A stretch of 64,000 nucleotides of DNA from Candidatus Alloenteromonas pullistercoris (GCA_017694295.1 JADINA010000019.1:1-64000); one strand, 5' to 3'; numbered from the stretch's first letter, positions 7,291 to 16,436 are shown. Numbers and translations: made by a program. Notes: generated by a model from the sequence alone, not told the origin.

Positions 7291-8637
7291 ATGAAAAGGG
7301 AAATCGAAGAGAGAATATCCGGCTGGGTTCGCAAAGGCGATAAAGCCCTTCTTGTTTCAGGGGCCCGTCAGGTCGGAAAGACATATATCATAAGGAAAAC
7401 GCTTGAAGACCTGGGCGTTCCCTTTTGCGAAATCAATTTCATCCTGAACCAGCAAATAAAACGGGCTTTGGATGAAGCGGAGGACATAAAGGACATTATC
7501 GGAATCTTCAAAAGGTCCTCGCTGACTCCTTTGCCTGAGAAGGGCAGCGTCGTTTTCCTAGATGAGATCCAAGCCTACCCTGATATTTTGACGAAAATAA
7601 AATTCCTAGTTGACGAGGGAAGCTTTAAATACGTTTTAAGCGGCTCTTTGTTGGGGGTGGAGCTAAATAACGTCCGTTCCCTTCCGGTTGGGTATTTGAC
7701 GGAAATCAAGATGTTCCCCATGTCGCTTTTCGAATTCGCGCGGGGAAACGGCCTAGGGGAGGACGTGTTATCCTATCTAAGCGAGTGCTTTGAGCAGAAA
7801 AAGGCCGTGGACGCTTCCACGCACGATAAGATGCTAAACCTCTTCTATGCCTATTTGGTAAGCGGGGGAATGCCCGATGTCGTGAACGCCTTGCTTCGCT
7901 CAGGCAGCCTAATGGAAATCCAGGAGACCCAGCGCAACATCATCAATCTCTATAAAGGCGATTTCTCCCAATACGAAAGCCGCGATAGACGGCTCCGGAT
8001 CATCGAGATATTCGACAACATCCCCGCCCAGTTGAACAAGCAAAACCTCAAGTTCGTCTTCAGCTATTTGAATAAGGAATTGAAATTCGATCGTTATGAG
8101 AATTCCTTCCTTTGGCTAAAGGACTCTGGCGTGGCCTATCCCGTTTTCGATGTAAGCGAGGTCCGTCCGCCTTTGCTGATATCGAAGGAAAAGAACAGTT
8201 TCAAGCTGTTCATGAACGACGTTGGGCTATTGAACAGCTATTATTCCATAATGGTCAAGCAGGCTATCTTCGAAAGAAACGCCGACAGGCTTCTTAATTT
8301 GGGCGGTTTGTTCGAATCGTTTGTCTGCTCAACTTTGAAGAGCAATGGCTTTGAGCCATTCTATTATCGAAGCCACGAAATGGGGGAGGTCGATTTCTTG
8401 ATTGAGAAAAACGGCAAAATCATCCCAATCGAGGTCAAAAGCGGGCGCGATTACCAAAAACATGCCTCCCTTAACAAGCTTTTGCTTTCGCCTTACGCCA
8501 AATACCTTTCAACCCCTTATGTCCTTTCGACGGATAATCTAGAGGTAAAGGGCGGAATCGTCTATTTGCCGATTTACATGTGCGATTTGATAAAACGCGA
8601 TGAGGAATCGCAATATCGAATTAAAATCGATTTATAA
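7291..8637 (+). CDS. AAA_14/DUF4143 family ATPase
   Basis: 448 residues. Walker A is GARQVGKT (residues 24-31), Walker B is VVFLDEIQAYP near residue 90, and VLSGSLLGVEL fits sensor 1. The C-terminal DUF4143 half ends with a nuclease-like strand pair, GEVDFLIEKNGKIIPIEVKSG, where Asp, Glu and Lys could form a PD-(D/E)xK centre. The family is widespread and multi-copy in anaerobic bacteria and archaea; its function is not settled. The start has no ribosome binding site but a consensus promoter ends 6 nt before it, so it is probably translated from a leaderless mRNA. A second, distant member is at 17916-19250. Confidence 0.85.
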   Translation: MKREIEERISGWVRKGDKALLVSGARQVGKTYIIRKTLEDLGVPFCEINFILNQQIKRALDEAEDIKDIIGIFKRSSLTPLPEKGSVVFLDEIQAYPDILTKIKFLVDEGSFKYVLSGSLLGVELNNVRSLPVGYLTEIKMFPMSLFEFARGNGLGEDVLSYLSECFEQKKAVDASTHDKMLNLFYAYLVSGGMPDVVNALLRSGSLMEIQETQRNIINLYKGDFSQYESRDRRLRIIEIFDNIPAQLNKQNLKFVFSYLNKELKFDRYENSFLWLKDSGVAYPVFDVSEVRPPLLISKEKNSFKLFMNDVGLLNSYYSIMVKQAIFERNADRLLNLGGLFESFVCSTLKSNGFEPFYYRSHEMGEVDFLIEKNGKIIPIEVKSGRDYQKHASLNKLLLSPYAKYLSTPYVLSTDNLEVKGGIVYLPIYMCDLIKRDEESQYRIKIDL

Positions 8638-8746
8638 AGGGCTCCGATTCGATTAGTTTGCATTATCCGCTTTTCCCAAAGGGTTTTTCTCTTTGGAGAG
8701 CAGAAGCCGCCTTTGTGGTAATATTGACGAAGCAGGAGGGGAAATT

Positions 8747-9733
8747 ATGTGCACTGCCATAAGGATGAAGGGCGCCGATGCCTATTTCGGGCGCAACTTG
8801 GATTTGAACGCCCAGTTTGGGCAGAAGGTGGTGTTGACGCCGCGGAATTACCGTTTTTCCTTTACCAGGGGCGAGGCGATGCCTTCACATTACGCTATCT
8901 TGGGTATCGCGACTCCGATTGATGGCTATCCGCTTTACGCCGATGCCCTCAATGAGCGGGGGCTAGCCATCGCAGGGCTTAATTATCCTAACAACGCCAA
9001 ATATTCCAAAACCGAGGAGGGCAAGGTCAACGTGTCTCCCTTTGAGCTCATCCCCTACATCCTTTCCCGCTTCGCTTCGGTTAAGGAGGCAAGGGACTTC
9101 CTCAACAGTCTTAATCTCGTCGACATCCCCTTTTCCAAGGATGTTCCCTTGGCCAGCCTCCATTGGATGCTCTCCGACGAGAATGAAAGCCTCGTCATCG
9201 AATCCGACGAAGGCGGCTTACATGTTTATGATAACCCCTATGACGTTTTGACCAATAACCCGCCTTTCCCTTTTCACCGCGAGAACATGAAGCGTTATCG
9301 CCTTCTTTCGGACCAACAGGGGGAGGCAGGCTTTGCCAAAGACATCGATCTAACTCCGTTTTCGGTCGGCTTCGGATCGATGTTTTTGCCCGGGGACTAC
9401 TCAAGCTCCTCGCGTTTCGTCAAGGCTTGCTTCCTCGCTAAGCATGCCTTGCTTGGGGAAAGCGAAGCCGAAAGGCAGCGGAATTTCTTCCGCCTCCTTT
9501 TCTCCCTTTCATTCCCTTTGGGTGCGGTGCTTAATCCTGATTCGACTTACGAGAGGACGATTTATTCAAGTTGCATGAACCTAAGCAAGAAAAGCTATTG
9601 CTACATAAGCGAGAATGGCGACGTGCCCCATTTGGTAAGGATTGCTGACTTTAACCTTGACGGAAATTCCCTCTTTGTTGGCCCGCTTTTGGAGGAAGAG
9701 GCGACGAAAGCCCAAAGCCTTTTGCCCTTATAA
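8747..9733 (+). CDS. Choloylglycine hydrolase family protein (bile salt hydrolase / penicillin V acylase)
   Basis: 328 residues. The ATG at 8747 is chosen because it places the catalytic Cys at position 2 (MCTAI) and has AGGAGGGG at 8734-8741; an earlier in-frame start would bury the nucleophile. Ntn-hydrolases of this family use an N-terminal Cys after Met removal. Other conserved residues are seen: Arg16 and Asp19 in GRNLD, the GLNYPNN loop, Asn in LTNNPPFPFH and Arg in SSSSRFVKACF. The enzyme would cleave the amide bond of conjugated bile salts, or related amides, in the cytosol, since no signal peptide is present. BSH is favoured over penicillin V acylase by the gut-like setting, but substrate cannot be fixed from sequence. 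Confidence 0.85.
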   Translation: MCTAIRMKGADAYFGRNLDLNAQFGQKVVLTPRNYRFSFTRGEAMPSHYAILGIATPIDGYPLYADALNERGLAIAGLNYPNNAKYSKTEEGKVNVSPFELIPYILSRFASVKEARDFLNSLNLVDIPFSKDVPLASLHWMLSDENESLVIESDEGGLHVYDNPYDVLTNNPPFPFHRENMKRYRLLSDQQGEAGFAKDIDLTPFSVGFGSMFLPGDYSSSSRFVKACFLAKHALLGESEAERQRNFFRLLFSLSFPLGAVLNPDSTYERTIYSSCMNLSKKSYCYISENGDVPHLVRIADFNLDGNSLFVGPLLEEEATKAQSLLPL

Positions 9734-9921
9734 GGGAAAGGCGGTTTTAGGCTATCGCCCTTTGGGCGCTTCCTCGATCCCACGCTTTTCCGGTCTTTGC
9801 CCTTTGAAGTCCGTATGTCCGGCAACCGGGGAATCTCCTATCTTTGCATTCAGGTTAAGGAAGGCTCCTTGGGACAATATACCGCCGCCGACGCCATAAT
9901 CGACTGAGGCAACCGCGATTG

Positions 9922-9946
9922 GCGCAGGTTAAACTTGCGCTTTTTT
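9922..9946 (+). terminator. Terminator downstream of the choloylglycine hydrolase
   Basis: An 8-bp stem (9922-9929 with 9933-9940) with a 3-nt loop is followed by six T. The 190 bp between the stop and this hairpin hold no recognisable gene. Confidence 0.8.
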
Positions 9947-10036
9947 CATGCCTTTAAGCGGGGTTTTGCGTTTTTTTCTGGTCAAAAAACCCTTAAATGT
10001 CCCCGAAAGCGTATTTAGTGTTTTTCCTTTCCCTCT

Positions 10037-10047
10037 TGCTATATAGT
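10037..10047 (+). promoter_or_regulatory. Extended -10 promoter of the BspA-like lipoprotein gene
   Basis: The sequence TGCTATATAGT provides TGn followed by TATATA or TATAGT. No clear -35 is present. AGGAGGCG lies just before the ATG at 10073. A very similar block (TTGCTATAGT then GGGCTT) precedes the GH13 gene at 12811. Confidence 0.5.
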
Positions 10048-10072
10048 ATGTGGGCTTTTCAGGAGGCGAGTT

Positions 10073-12700
10073 ATGAAAAAGGAAATCCGGTTAATGGGAA
10101 TATGCGCTTTGGCGGCTATCATGCTTGCCTCATGCGCTGAGTCCAGTTCCAAGATCGAATACACCATCTCGTTTTATGACGGGGACACGTTTATAAGCAG
10201 CTTGAAGACAAAGGGCAATGAGACCATCGAATTGCCCGACGCCCCGGAAAAGGAAGACGCGGAATTCAAGGGATGGTATTTGGATGAGGGCGTTTGGCAA
10301 GAGCAGCTGACCGAGGATTATTTCCTATCCCACGATATCGATGGCGATCTCGACAGCTTCGCCTATTACCTAGTCAAGGAAGAACCCGCCCCTGAGGAAT
10401 TTACCATCAGTTTTTTCGTCGACGGGGAGTTATATTCGAGCCTGCTTACCGCCGGCAACGAGCTTCTTTCCCTTCCCGAGGCCCCGAATAAGGACGACTA
10501 TGAGTTTAAGGGATGGTATTTCGATGATGGGACCTTCGAAAACCGGCTTTATCCGAATACCTATGAAAACCTTCCTCTGGAAGATGACGTAAGCGTCTAC
10601 GCCTATTATGCCTTGATTGAGGATATACCCGAGGAATACCAGGTGAGTTTTATAGTCAATGGGGGAACGCTCATTGAGCCTATCGTAACCTCCAAAATCG
10701 AGGATGAGCCGAAGACCTCGAGGAAAGGCTATACCTTCCTTGGCTGGTATTTCGACAAATCATTTTCCTCCAAAGCCAGCTTCCCGTTGGAAATAACCGA
10801 GGACATAACCCTATATGCCAAATGGGAGAAGAACACATATGACGTGCATTTCGAACTCTATGGCGGAAGAGGGGTTTCTGACCTTAAGACCGACCGCATC
10901 GAGACCGAACCCCTGCCAACGAAAGATGGCTACACCTTCCTTGGCTGGTATCTTGATTCCGCCTATTCCGAGAAAGCCTCTTTCCCCTTCGACGTCACCG
11001 GCAATATCACCCTTTACGCCAAATGGGAGAAGAACACCTACGACGTCCACTTTGAACTCTATGGCGGAACTGGGGTATCCGATCTTAAGACCGACCGCAT
11101 CGAGACCGAACCCATCCCAACCAAAGAGGGCTATACCTTCCTTGGCTGGTATTTCGACGAATCCTTTTCCTCCAAAGCCAGCTTCCCGTTGGAGGTCACC
11201 GGCAATATCACCCTTTACGCCAAATGGGAGGAAAATGAGCTGGCTGGGATAACCTTTACAGTTGACGGTTCCGGACTCTTGACCGCGGTGGAAGGGATAA
11301 GCGAAACCAATTCCGAGGTCATTATCCCCTCACAAGTAAATGGGCAGGCCGTTAAGCAAATAGGGCAGGACCTTTTCCGCGACAACCCCTACCTTAGGAA
11401 GCTCTCTATCCCCGATGGCGTTTCCCTCGGCTATCGGATGTGTTCCGGCTGCGCTTCCTTGGAAGAGGTCGATTTGCCCTCTGGCATCACCGTCATCCCG
11501 GATTATGCCTTTGAGGGCTGCGCTTCCCTTCGTTCCATCGAGCTTCCCAAAACCTTGGTCCAAATTAGGCTTGAGGCTTTTTCCGGCTCCGGATTGGAAA
11601 GCCTTTCCGCCCCCTCTTCGCTAAAGGAGATCTGGTCCTATGCCTTCAAGGATTGCCGTAGCCTTGCCGAAGTCGACCTAAATGAAGTCACCAGCCTTGG
11701 CGACATGGCCTTTGAAAACTGCGCCTTGCTTTCCTCCGTCTCATTGCCCGATTCGCTTCTAGAGCTAGGAAGCTACGTCTTCAGCGGCTGCTCCTCCCTT
11801 TATTCCATCACCATGCCCAGTCGAGCCATCGCCATAGAAAGCACCGCCTTCTATGGGACCGGCTACTACAATGATCCTTCTTCCTGGGATTCGGGCGTCC
11901 TTTACGTCGATTCGTATTTGGTTGCCACCAACGCCGATTTCGCCGCGGTTTCCTCCTATTCGGTTAAGCCCGGGACCATCGCCATCGCCGAGAAAGCTTT
12001 CGCGAACAACGGCAAGAAACTTGAATCCATAACCCTTCCCGATGGTTTGCTTTTCATTGGGAACGGGGCTTTCAGTTCATTATCCAGCTTAAAGACCGCC
12101 AATATCCCCTCATCCGTTAACCGAATCGGCTATGGCGTCTTCTCCGGGACCGCGCTTTATAAGGATACCGCCAATTGGGAGGGAAATGGCCTTTACCTCG
12201 ACTCCTGGCTTTTGGCGGTCGAAAACGTCAAAATCACCGAATTCGCCGTCAAAGAGGGGACGATCGGGGCGGCAGACGGGAATGACGCCTCGCTTTTCCC
12301 AAATCGGGCCAAATCGGTTGCTACCCTTTCCTTGCCTTCGACGCTTCGCTACGTCGGGTCGCGTAGCTTCGCCCAGCTTAAGGTCACTTCTCTTAGCTTG
12401 CCCGAATCGCTTCAAAGCATCGGGGAAGGCGGCTTTTCCTCCTGCGCCTTCCTCACCTCGGCCAACCTTGGCGACTGCCTTAGCCTCGTTTCAATCGGCG
12501 ATCAAGCCTTCTCAGGCGCTTCGCTAAGCCAAATCACCATTCCTTATAGCGTCCTAACCATGGGCGAGCTCGTCTTCAACCAAAACCGGGTCGATCTTTC
12601 CATTTCCTGCTTAGTGCAAAGCAAGCCGGAAGGATGGGAAGACGATTGGGCTTATTCGTATAAAGAGGGAGTCTCCATTTCGGTCAATTGGGCCGCTTAA
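10073..12700 (+). CDS. BspA-like leucine-rich-repeat lipoprotein with InlB B-repeats
   Basis: 875 residues. The signal peptide ends in a lipobox (MLASC, Cys about residue 21). Two divergent repeats follow, ending in FKGWYLDEG and FKGWYFDDG, then three close InlB/Flg_new-type repeats with GYTFLGWYxD and ITLYAKWE. From about residue 390 the protein is a chain of BspA-type LRR_5 repeats, with patterns such as SLEEVDLPSGITVIPDYAFEG. It should be a surface lipoprotein exposed by its repeats; relatives in gut and oral bacteria bind host or microbial surfaces. No C-terminal anchor is seen. The ligand is unknown. A terminator follows the gene. Confidence 0.9.
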   Translation: MKKEIRLMGICALAAIMLASCAESSSKIEYTISFYDGDTFISSLKTKGNETIELPDAPEKEDAEFKGWYLDEGVWQEQLTEDYFLSHDIDGDLDSFAYYLVKEEPAPEEFTISFFVDGELYSSLLTAGNELLSLPEAPNKDDYEFKGWYFDDGTFENRLYPNTYENLPLEDDVSVYAYYALIEDIPEEYQVSFIVNGGTLIEPIVTSKIEDEPKTSRKGYTFLGWYFDKSFSSKASFPLEITEDITLYAKWEKNTYDVHFELYGGRGVSDLKTDRIETEPLPTKDGYTFLGWYLDSAYSEKASFPFDVTGNITLYAKWEKNTYDVHFELYGGTGVSDLKTDRIETEPIPTKEGYTFLGWYFDESFSSKASFPLEVTGNITLYAKWEENELAGITFTVDGSGLLTAVEGISETNSEVIIPSQVNGQAVKQIGQDLFRDNPYLRKLSIPDGVSLGYRMCSGCASLEEVDLPSGITVIPDYAFEGCASLRSIELPKTLVQIRLEAFSGSGLESLSAPSSLKEIWSYAFKDCRSLAEVDLNEVTSLGDMAFENCALLSSVSLPDSLLELGSYVFSGCSSLYSITMPSRAIAIESTAFYGTGYYNDPSSWDSGVLYVDSYLVATNADFAAVSSYSVKPGTIAIAEKAFANNGKKLESITLPDGLLFIGNGAFSSLSSLKTANIPSSVNRIGYGVFSGTALYKDTANWEGNGLYLDSWLLAVENVKITEFAVKEGTIGAADGNDASLFPNRAKSVATLSLPSTLRYVGSRSFAQLKVTSLSLPESLQSIGEGGFSSCAFLTSANLGDCLSLVSIGDQAFSGASLSQITIPYSVLTMGELVFNQNRVDLSISCLVQSKPEGWEDDWAYSYKEGVSISVNWAA
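10821..11222 (+). repeat. 201-bp in-frame tandem repeat units in the lipoprotein gene
   Basis: AATGGGAG recurs at 10821, 11022 and 11223, giving an exact 201-nt (67-codon) period. The two units are highly similar at the DNA level, so they may vary in copy number by recombination. Confidence 0.85.
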
Positions 12701-12722
12701 TTAACGGCGAATATCAATCTCT

Positions 12723-12746
12723 AAGGGCCGTTTTTGCGGCCCTTTT
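12723..12746 (+). terminator. Hairpin terminator after the BspA-like gene
   Basis: AAGGGCCG (12723-12730) pairs with CGGCCCTT (12737-12744). The T-tail is short (TTTT), so strength is uncertain. Confidence 0.6.
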
Positions 12747-12811
12747 CCCGTTTTGCGGGCAAAACGCATAAAAACCAAAGGACGATTGGAGCAGACGCCT
12801 TGCCTTCTTTT

Positions 12812-12820
12812 TGCTATAGT
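12812..12820 (+). promoter_or_regulatory. Extended -10 promoter of the GH13 gene
   Basis: TGC-TATAGT at 12812-12820 fits an extended -10. GGAGGG precedes the ATG at 12849. Confidence 0.5.
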
Positions 12821-12848
12821 GGGCTTGTGAATCCGGAGGGAATAAGCG

Positions 12849-14147
12849 ATGGAATACGCCGATAAGGTCATTTACCAGGTTTTCGTGAGGAACCACACGG
12901 AGGAGGGGACCTTGAAAGCCCTCGTTGGCGATTTGGACAGGATTAAGGGGCTAGGGGCCGATATCCTTTACCTCATGCCGGTCCAGCCAATCGGGGTGAA
13001 GGGAAGGAAGGGGAGCCTCGGCTCGCCTTATGCCATCTCCGATTATTCGAAAATCAATCCCGAACTTGGCGACTGGGACGATTTCCGCCTGCTTGTTGCC
13101 AAGGCACACGAAAAGGGGCTCAAGGTCATCGTCGACCAGGTGTTTAACCACACCTCGCGCGATAGCGTCCTTCTTTCCACCCATCCCGAATTTTATTACC
13201 GCGGGCCTAATGGCGAGCTGGGCAACAAAATCGGCGACTGGTCCGACGTCTATGACCTCGATTATGGCGCGCCTGGGCTCATCGACTACCTTCTTGGGAT
13301 ATTGGATCTATTCCTCGACGCTGGGGCGGATGGGTTCCGTTTCGACGTCGCCTCCTTGATACCCGCCTCCTTCTTCGAGGCTTTGCGCGCCCATCTGTTG
13401 GAGCGTTACCCAGGTAGGGATGTCATTCTGCTGGCCGAATCCATCGAGGGCTCTTTCGCCTTGGAGGCGAGGTCACATGGCTATAACGCGACCTGCAACG
13501 CCGTCTTGTCGCTAAATGGCTTCTCCCTTTTCTATTCCTATTTCTCCTTCCCCTGGCTCCGCGACTACCTAGCCTATGGGCGGAAGGAGGATCTTGCGGC
13601 CTACCGAGCGGCCTGCATCCTGGAGGAGGCGGCCATCCCCTCTTTCCTTTCCTATATAACCCGGGCCTTGGAAAACCACGATCAGAGCCGCCTCGCCTCC
13701 TATTCGCTTGGCGATGCCCGCCACCACGGCCTATTGGCCTTTTCCTTCTTCACCAAAGGGCCGGCTTTTGTCTATGCCGGCGAGGAGTACGGGGCTACCC
13801 ATCAGCCCTCTTTGTTCGATTCTGACAAAATCAATTGGGATGCAAAGGGGAAGGAGGATACGCTTAAATACGTTTCCAAGCTCATCGCTTTGAAGAAAAG
13901 AAAGGAAAACGGAAAGCTTCGCGAGTCTCTCTTCCCCGATTCCAAAGATGAACTATTCGTCGTTGAGAACCGCTTCGAGGGATATAGCGAGTGGGGCGTC
14001 TTCAATTTCTCGGGCAATCCTAAGCCAATGCCGGAAGGCGTTTTGCCTAAGGGAAATTATGTCGACTTGCTTGGTGGGGCCCATTTTGCCAATCTCGACA
14101 AAGGCGGGATCGAGATAAGCGAACCGCTTTGGCTGAAGGCGGAATAG
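12849..14147 (+). CDS. GH13 alpha-glucosidase/amylase family enzyme, cytosolic
   Basis: 432 residues with an (alpha/beta)8 GH13 core. Region I is VIVDQVFNHTS, the nucleophile is Asp166 in DGFRFDVAS, the acid/base is Glu197 in LLAESIEG and the third acid is Asp278 in ENHDQSR. No signal peptide is present, so it acts on imported alpha-glucosides or stored glucan. It is short for the family (most are 500 or more), with a small C-terminal beta domain (ELFVVENRFEGYSEWGVFNFSG). Substrate could be maltodextrin, isomaltose or trehalose-type sugars; the sequence does not decide. It stands as a single gene with its own promoter. Confidence 0.85.
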   Translation: MEYADKVIYQVFVRNHTEEGTLKALVGDLDRIKGLGADILYLMPVQPIGVKGRKGSLGSPYAISDYSKINPELGDWDDFRLLVAKAHEKGLKVIVDQVFNHTSRDSVLLSTHPEFYYRGPNGELGNKIGDWSDVYDLDYGAPGLIDYLLGILDLFLDAGADGFRFDVASLIPASFFEALRAHLLERYPGRDVILLAESIEGSFALEARSHGYNATCNAVLSLNGFSLFYSYFSFPWLRDYLAYGRKEDLAAYRAACILEEAAIPSFLSYITRALENHDQSRLASYSLGDARHHGLLAFSFFTKGPAFVYAGEEYGATHQPSLFDSDKINWDAKGKEDTLKYVSKLIALKKRKENGKLRESLFPDSKDELFVVENRFEGYSEWGVFNFSGNPKPMPEGVLPKGNYVDLLGGAHFANLDKGGIEISEPLWLKAE

Positions 14148-14220
14148 AACACGCGTCCCCTTTGGCTGAGAGTATAAAACCTGAAATATAGATAACGAAT
14201 ACCAGGAAAACTTGCAGATT

Positions 14221-14247
14221 AAAGAAAAACGCCCCTTTTCGGGGCGT
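14221..14247 (-). terminator. Terminator of the small lipoprotein gene
   Basis: On the minus strand a 7-bp stem (14229-14235 with 14241-14247) is followed by a TTTTTCTTT tail (14229-14221). The plus-strand side has no T-run, so it serves the minus-strand gene. Confidence 0.75.
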
Positions 14248-14268
14248 GGCGGATCGATTTTGCCTTAC

Positions 14269-14679
14269 TTAGTCAAGCCAAGAGGAGAGAACCTTATAGG
14301 CTTCGTCGTCGCAGGTGACCAGGCAGCTGCCTTTGCGGTGCATCGCTTCACCGCTGAGAGAGAGTAGGTCGTAGATGGCCTTGGCTTCCTTGTCGCTGCC
14401 AAGTTCCACCATCTCGGCGACCGAGAGCCCTTTGGAGGCGCTGACCATGCTGACGATGTTGATTTCCTCGACGCCGATGTCATACCCGCTCATGCTGGCG
14501 GCGGTTATAGTGGCGTTTAAGGCGTGTTCGGCAAACTGAATCTCTTCGTCGGTGGCCTCGGTGATTTCGTAGCCGGCGTCGGTGAGCAATTTGGTGAATT
14601 GGGACGAACCAGAACAGCCGCTTAAGACGGGGAAGATGGCCATGGTGGCGGTGGCCATTAGCATTTTGAGTGATTTCAT
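14269..14679 (-). CDS. Small orphan lipoprotein
   Basis: 136 residues starting at MKSLKMLMATATM. The lipobox is LSGC near residue 22, followed by SGSS. The mature part is acidic and helical (ATDEEIQFAEHALNATITAASMSGYDIGVEEINIVS) with no known domain. A GGAGG sits about 13 nt before the chosen ATG; a longer start at 14727 would add a charged stretch before the signal peptide and is less likely. It is monocistronic with its own terminator. Function unknown; probably membrane-anchored. Confidence 0.75.
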   Translation of the reverse strand: MKSLKMLMATATMAIFPVLSGCSGSSQFTKLLTDAGYEITEATDEEIQFAEHALNATITAASMSGYDIGVEEINIVSMVSASKGLSVAEMVELGSDKEAKAIYDLLSLSGEAMHRKGSCLVTCDDEAYKVLSSWLD

Positions 14680-15050
14680 TTCCTTTTTTAACCTCCAACG
14701 ATAATTTTGACATGGGGTTAGACGCAAGTAAACATTTTAGTTGACTGATGTGAATGTTTTATCTTGGAGCCCGCTCCTAGGGCAATTTATCCAATATTTC
14801 GGTCTCCTATTACCGAAATATATCGTTGATTGGGTTTTTGTTGACGGCGTTTGATGATCGTTTTCCGTTTTGCCCATAGGCGATAGAGGTTATTCTTGCC
14901 TTTGGTTTGCTCCTATTCCAAGCATGCATGTCGATTGGACAATCCCCTATTTTTTGCGTTCGCTCTAATCCAATTAGGCAATTTCCATTCTTAAAACCAC
15001 ACAATTTAGGGCAAGGCTCCGCAAAAAGAAGCTTAATTTTGCATTTTCGC
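14680..15050. other. Intergenic stretch with a perfect 10-bp dyad at 14794-14821
   Basis: No gene is seen. ATATTTCGGT (14794-14803) is exactly inverted at 14812-14821 with an 8-nt spacer. It has no T-run and could be an operator rather than a terminator. A weak TTTACT-17-CAAAAT pair on the minus strand may drive the small lipoprotein gene. Confidence 0.4.
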
Positions 15051-16436
15051 CTAATCCCCGTGGGCCTTGGCCTCATTGCCTTGGAAATCGGCTTCGTTTG
15101 CCTTTATTGGCAAAGCCTGGTTTTCCTGCTCGTTGAGGCCTTTGCCTTCATTGGCCTTTTCAAGCCGCTTTAGGCTGATGGACTTGGCCGAGGTCGAGTC
15201 GGCGAGGTTGCGCTTTTTCCCGCTTTGGAGGTTTTCCTTGGGGATGGCTCCGCTTTTGAGCAGGGCGAACTTTGCCAAAGCCGGGCCCGCCATCTCGTAA
15301 AGCACCGAGGAGCAAAGGATTATCGAAAGGAAGGTGTCCCCGATTTCGCCAGGAAGCATCCTTTGCCCCAAATAGGCTAAGCCAATGGCCACCCCGGCCT
15401 GCGGGGCAAGCGCTAAGCCGAGGTAGCGGCGCACCTCCTTGCTCGATTTGGTGACCTTCGCCCCGAAATAGGCCCCGAAGTATTTGCCTAATAGCCGAAC
15501 CAGGAAATAGACCACGCCGACGACCCCAATCGTCATGAAGGAGGAGAAATCCATGCTGGCCCCGCTATAGACGAAGAATAAGAGCATGATCGGCGGGGAG
15601 AAGTGGTCGACGTATTTGAATAGCTTCTCGTCATGCGTGACGTTGACGTAGGTCGCCCCGAAAATCATGCACGAAAGCAAGGGTGAGACGTCAAGGAGGA
15701 TGCAGCAGCCGGAGATAAGGGCGATGATGGCGACCGCGATGATGAGCCTGGAATTTGGCGATCTCCCCTTCACCAGCCAAGAAAGGAGCAGTCCGCCGGC
15801 GAAGCCAATCACCATGAACAGGAGGTTATAGAGAATTGGGAGGATGATGCTTAAGGCGTCGATCGAGGAGGAGGAAAGCCCCTCGACCACGGCCGAGACG
15901 ATGGAGAAGGCGAGGAGGCAGACTACGTCGTCGAGGGCCACCACCTGCAATAACGTCTCGACGTATTCGCCTTTGGCCCCGTATTGGTTGATGGTCATCA
16001 AAGTCGAAGCCGGGGCGGTCGCGGTGGCGATGGCCCCCAAAAGCAAGGCGAACCCGATGCCGAGTTTGGGGAAGATGGCGTAGACGGCCACCGTTACCAA
16101 TATCCCGGCCAAAAGGGCCTCCATCGCCGTGATTATGAGCACGCGGGGGCCGCTGTTCCTTATGACTTCCTTTTTGAAGAACTTCCCGACCCCAAAGGCG
16201 ATGAAGCCAAGGGCCAAGTCGCTTAGGAAAGACATCCCCTCAACTGTGGCGGGCGGCAATAAATCGAGGGCGAAGGGCCCGATTATGATGCCGGAAATGA
16301 TGTAGCCGGTGACGTTAGGCAATTTGAGCAATTTGGTGAGCCGCGACAAGGCAAACCCGGCGACGAACATGATCGCGAGGGCGAGCAAGACGGTGGCGGG
16401 CCCGTTGCCGTCGTAATAACGGTATAGCTTAAGCAT
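15051..16436 (-). CDS. CPA2-type cation:proton antiporter
   Basis: 461 residues with about 12 membrane segments, starting at the ATG at 16436 (GGAGG 9 nt upstream on the minus strand). The pattern KLPNVTGYIISGIIIGPFAL and later GAIATATAPASTLM and ALDDVVCLLAFS is that of Na+/H+ or K+/H+ antiporters of the CPA2 (NapA/KefB) group. The Asp pair in the ALDDV helix is the likely ion-binding site. There is no TrkA-N domain; instead the last 65 residues form a charged cytosolic tail. It is divergent from a LysR gene with a shared 135-bp region that carries a LysR box, so that regulator probably controls it. Ion preference cannot be told. Confidence 0.85.
   Translation of the reverse strand: MLKLYRYYDGNGPATVLLALAIMFVAGFALSRLTKLLKLPNVTGYIISGIIIGPFALDLLPPATVEGMSFLSDLALGFIAFGVGKFFKKEVIRNSGPRVLIITAMEALLAGILVTVAVYAIFPKLGIGFALLLGAIATATAPASTLMTINQYGAKGEYVETLLQVVALDDVVCLLAFSIVSAVVEGLSSSSIDALSIILPILYNLLFMVIGFAGGLLLSWLVKGRSPNSRLIIAVAIIALISGCCILLDVSPLLSCMIFGATYVNVTHDEKLFKYVDHFSPPIMLLFFVYSGASMDFSSFMTIGVVGVVYFLVRLLGKYFGAYFGAKVTKSSKEVRRYLGLALAPQAGVAIGLAYLGQRMLPGEIGDTFLSIILCSSVLYEMAGPALAKFALLKSGAIPKENLQSGKKRNLADSTSAKSISLKRLEKANEGKGLNEQENQALPIKANEADFQGNEAKAHGD

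Noticed and set aside
8693-8746. Upstream start of the choloylglycine hydrolase
   Set aside because: It would place the N-terminal catalytic Cys at residue 20; the RBS and the Cys2 rule favour ATG 8747.
9734-9921. Short frame 9642-9899 after the choloylglycine hydrolase gene
   Set aside because: It starts inside the hydrolase gene in another frame and has no RBS or recognisable sequence.
14229-14247. Terminator for the plus-strand GH13 gene
   Set aside because: The T-run lies only on the minus-strand side, so the hairpin serves the small lipoprotein gene.
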